This document shows positions 16,054 to 17,208 of a stretch of 17,208 nt of DNA, in pieces (position 1 is the stretch's first letter; every line of letters starts with the position of its first letter). The notes beneath the pieces were generated by a model, which worked only from the letters and a program-made list of their open reading frames with translations, was not told the origin of the DNA and did not search any database. This DNA comes from GWA2-49-15 sp964359085 (GTDB lineage Bacteria > Bdellovibrionota > Bacteriovoracia > Bacteriovoracales > Bacteriovoracaceae): positions 1-17,208 of the forward strand of contig CAYHRT010000066.1 in assembly GCA_964359085.1 (NCBI GenBank). Direction: 5' to 3'. Both the position numbers and the translations under genes were made by a program.

Positions 16054-16946
16054 AAAGTAAAATCATTCTTGATTTAGGCCAACGCCTTCCAGGACCTTTA
16101 GCTACCTATCTTCTAGGAGAAATGGGGTACAAAATTGTCAAGGTCGAATGGGAAGATTTTCGAGATCCGTTTTCTGTCCCTATAGAAATACAGGAAATAC
16201 AGAATATCCCGGACGGAACATTTGGAAAATGGTATCAAAAGATGCAAGCGAAAAAGCTCCTCAAAGTTTTTTCCCTCCATAACACTGAACACATGCAAGA
16301 ATGGCAACAACTTCTCCAAGAATGCATAGGAATCATAACAAGTTGGCCTGAACAATTGAAGCGCTCATCCCAGCTCAATCTTCTTATAAAAAAACATAAA
16401 GGACCTCTGGCCTATCTTGAAGTCGAATCATCACGCCCGATGCACGATCTCAATATTTTGGCGAATACCGGCAGTTTAAAATCTCATCTCTTTCAACATC
16501 GAGACAAAACCCGAATTCCTCCTCCTTTTTTGCCCGTGGCCGGCATAAGCTTTGGCCAAAGCTTGGCACTTCACTTGCTTGATCTACTTGTGCAAGCGGT
16601 GGAGCAAAATTCAGTCATTTACAAGACTCTCTCTTTGAAAGAAAGTACCGAGCGGCTTAGTACGATTTTTGCACCATCGATAGTAGGCCAACACAATGGA
16701 CTCTACCCCTGTTACTACATCTATCGAACTCAAGCACCTCAGCATTTTTTAGCGCTCGCACTCATGGAAGAAAAATATTGGATGCGATTGGTGTCTGAAC
16801 TGAAACTCTCTTTACAAGCTAAAGATCGTTTTTGCCAAGACGAACGTGTCTTTCAAATTCTTGAACAGACCATCGGTTCCTTCACCTATGAAAACGCCTT
16901 GGCGTTGTCACAAAAACTCGAATGTGTCAGTCTTACCTCATTATAA
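16050..16946 (+). CDS. Short, divergent CoA-transferase family III (CaiB/BaiF-like) protein
   Basis: The family moves CoA between acids or, in the racemase branch, racemises 2-methylacyl-CoA. The 298 residues (family members are usually about 360-400) open with ILDLGQRLPGPLATYLLGEM and VKVEWEDFRDPF (residues 6-41), the N-terminal family signature. MHDLNILANTGSL (131-143) matches the conserved His-Asp-Leu/Ile-Asn block. PPFLPVAGISFGQSL (158-172) aligns with the block that normally reads V-A-D-x-A-G-G, so the catalytic Asp appears to be Gly165. Glu240/241 in LALMEEKYW matches the second acidic site. The loop that carries GxGQ-V-D in most members is degenerate. It may be inactive, or have altered chemistry. 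It is translationally coupled to the DUF255 gene, and its stop overlaps a repeat linked to the palindromic element that follows. Confidence 0.8.
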   Translation: MKSKIILDLGQRLPGPLATYLLGEMGYKIVKVEWEDFRDPFSVPIEIQEIQNIPDGTFGKWYQKMQAKKLLKVFSLHNTEHMQEWQQLLQECIGIITSWPEQLKRSSQLNLLIKKHKGPLAYLEVESSRPMHDLNILANTGSLKSHLFQHRDKTRIPPPFLPVAGISFGQSLALHLLDLLVQAVEQNSVIYKTLSLKESTERLSTIFAPSIVGQHNGLYPCYYIYRTQAPQHFLALALMEEKYWMRLVSELKLSLQAKDRFCQDERVFQILEQTIGSFTYENALALSQKLECVSLTSL

Positions 16947-16975
16947 ACTTGAGTTTGGTATAAACCTGAGGTTGG
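16942..16975 (+). repeat. Tandem 17-bp repeat at the left edge of the palindromic element
   Basis: TATAAACTTGAGTTTGG (16942-16958) is followed at once by TATAAACCTGAGGTTGG (16959-16975), differing at two positions. The second copy is the left end of the large palindrome. The first copy includes the stop codon of the CoA-transferase-like gene (16944-16946). An inverted relative, TATAACCTGAGTTTGG, ends the element on the right (17139-17124). Confidence 0.8.
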
Positions 16976-17140
16976 GATTAGGGTCGTAGCGAGAAGTCGT
17001 CTGACAAAGGAGTTCAAGGACGCACAAGTGAAAAACCGGAGGCGTAGCAGAGCTACGTCGAGGATTTTGAACGCGGAGGACGCTGAAATCCCTTGTCAGA
17101 CGGCTTCGCAGTAGACCCTAATCCCAAACTCAGGTTATAA
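16959..17140. mobile_element. Palindromic MITE/REP-like element or long RNA hairpin
   Basis: The left arm from 16959 and the reverse complement of the right arm from 17139 match along almost their whole length. GGGATTAGGGTC (16974-16985) is matched exactly by GACCCTAATCCC (17114-17125), and CGTCTGACAA (16998-17007) by TTGTCAGACG (17093-17102). The centre is the hairpin CGTAGC-AGA-GCTACG (17043-17057). The outer ends are ACCTGAG (from 16964) and CTCAGGT (to 17135), each flanked by TATAA in direct orientation (16959-16963, 17136-17140), which resembles a 5-bp target duplication. There is no ORF inside. As RNA either strand would fold into one long stem, which could stop transcription from both sides. 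Its GC is higher than that of its surroundings. I infer a non-autonomous element; family membership could not be checked. Confidence 0.65.
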
Positions 17141-17208
17141 GTAACAATCGCGCTAGGCCAGGATCACCATCAATCGGTTCTTCTCTTCTGGCATCACTAA
17201 TAATTTTT
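17130..17208 (-). CDS. Possible 3' end of a convergent gene, cut by the window edge
   Basis: On the minus strand two overlapping frames are open from the window edge. One gives about 25 residues (containing SDARREEPIDGDPGLARLLL) and stops at TGA 17132-17130, inside the right end of the palindrome. The other gives 17 residues (KLLVMPEEKNRLMVILA) and stops at TAG 17155-17153. The first looks more protein-like in composition, but neither can be assigned to a family and the stretch is short enough to be open by chance. If real, the palindromic element sits between converging genes. Confidence 0.3.
   Translation of the reverse strand, partial: KIISDARREEPIDGDPGLARLLLIT

Noticed and set aside
1..17208. 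CRISPR array, phage genes, IS transposase, toxin-antitoxin or restriction-modification genes
   Set aside because: I looked for regularly spaced repeats and for characteristic proteins on both strands and saw none.

Overview
This window looks like chromosomal housekeeping and envelope DNA from a Gram-negative bacterium of moderate GC (roughly 43-45 % by eye). Heptose and lipopolysaccharide (LPS) genes, lipoprotein-like signal sequences, a lytic transglycosylase and an aromatic-ended beta-rich protein imply a diderm envelope. A DUF4416 gene and the general flavour of the unrecognised envelope proteins would suit Bdellovibrionota or another former deltaproteobacterial group. That placement is inference; no rRNA or tRNA gene confirms it. 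No phage, CRISPR array, toxin-antitoxin pair or insertion sequence (IS) transposase was seen.

Layout. 1-600 has no convincing gene. 601-1320 (+) is a family 2 glycosyltransferase, followed by a perfect 18-bp palindrome. 1573-2418 (+) is a putative lipoprotein ending at a strong hairpin. 2563-5079 (+) is a large unrecognised multi-pass membrane protein, probably starting at TTG. 5118-5741 (+) is a small beta-rich envelope protein whose only visible promoter puts transcription on its start codon. A convergent minus-strand operon then runs from 12759 down to 5749: cmk, a family 9 (heptosyltransferase-like) glycosyltransferase, an HldA-type heptose kinase, a DUF4416 protein, pheS and pheT. The first four are joined by 4-, 22- and 4-bp overlaps. 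Upstream of it is a lytic transglycosylase (13804-12845, -). Divergent from that is a coupled plus-strand pair: a thioredoxin-like DUF255/YyaL protein (13987-16053) and a shortened CoA-transferase family III protein (16050-16946).

The most unusual structure is at 16942-17140. It is a roughly 170-180-bp near-perfect palindrome with short terminal inverted repeats, flanked by direct TATAA copies. Its left end is present twice in tandem, and the first copy overlaps the stop codon of the CoA-transferase-like gene. It looks like a non-autonomous palindromic (MITE/REP-like) element or a strong bidirectional RNA hairpin between converging genes.

Other points of note are: cmk can only carry its P-loop if it starts at a non-canonical CTG; the CoA-transferase-like protein has Gly where the family's catalytic Asp is expected; and GGCC is several-fold over-represented in the coding DNA. 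I found no clear new multi-gene defence or metabolic system. The best candidates for undescribed biology are the 1573-5741 envelope cluster and the terminal palindromic element.
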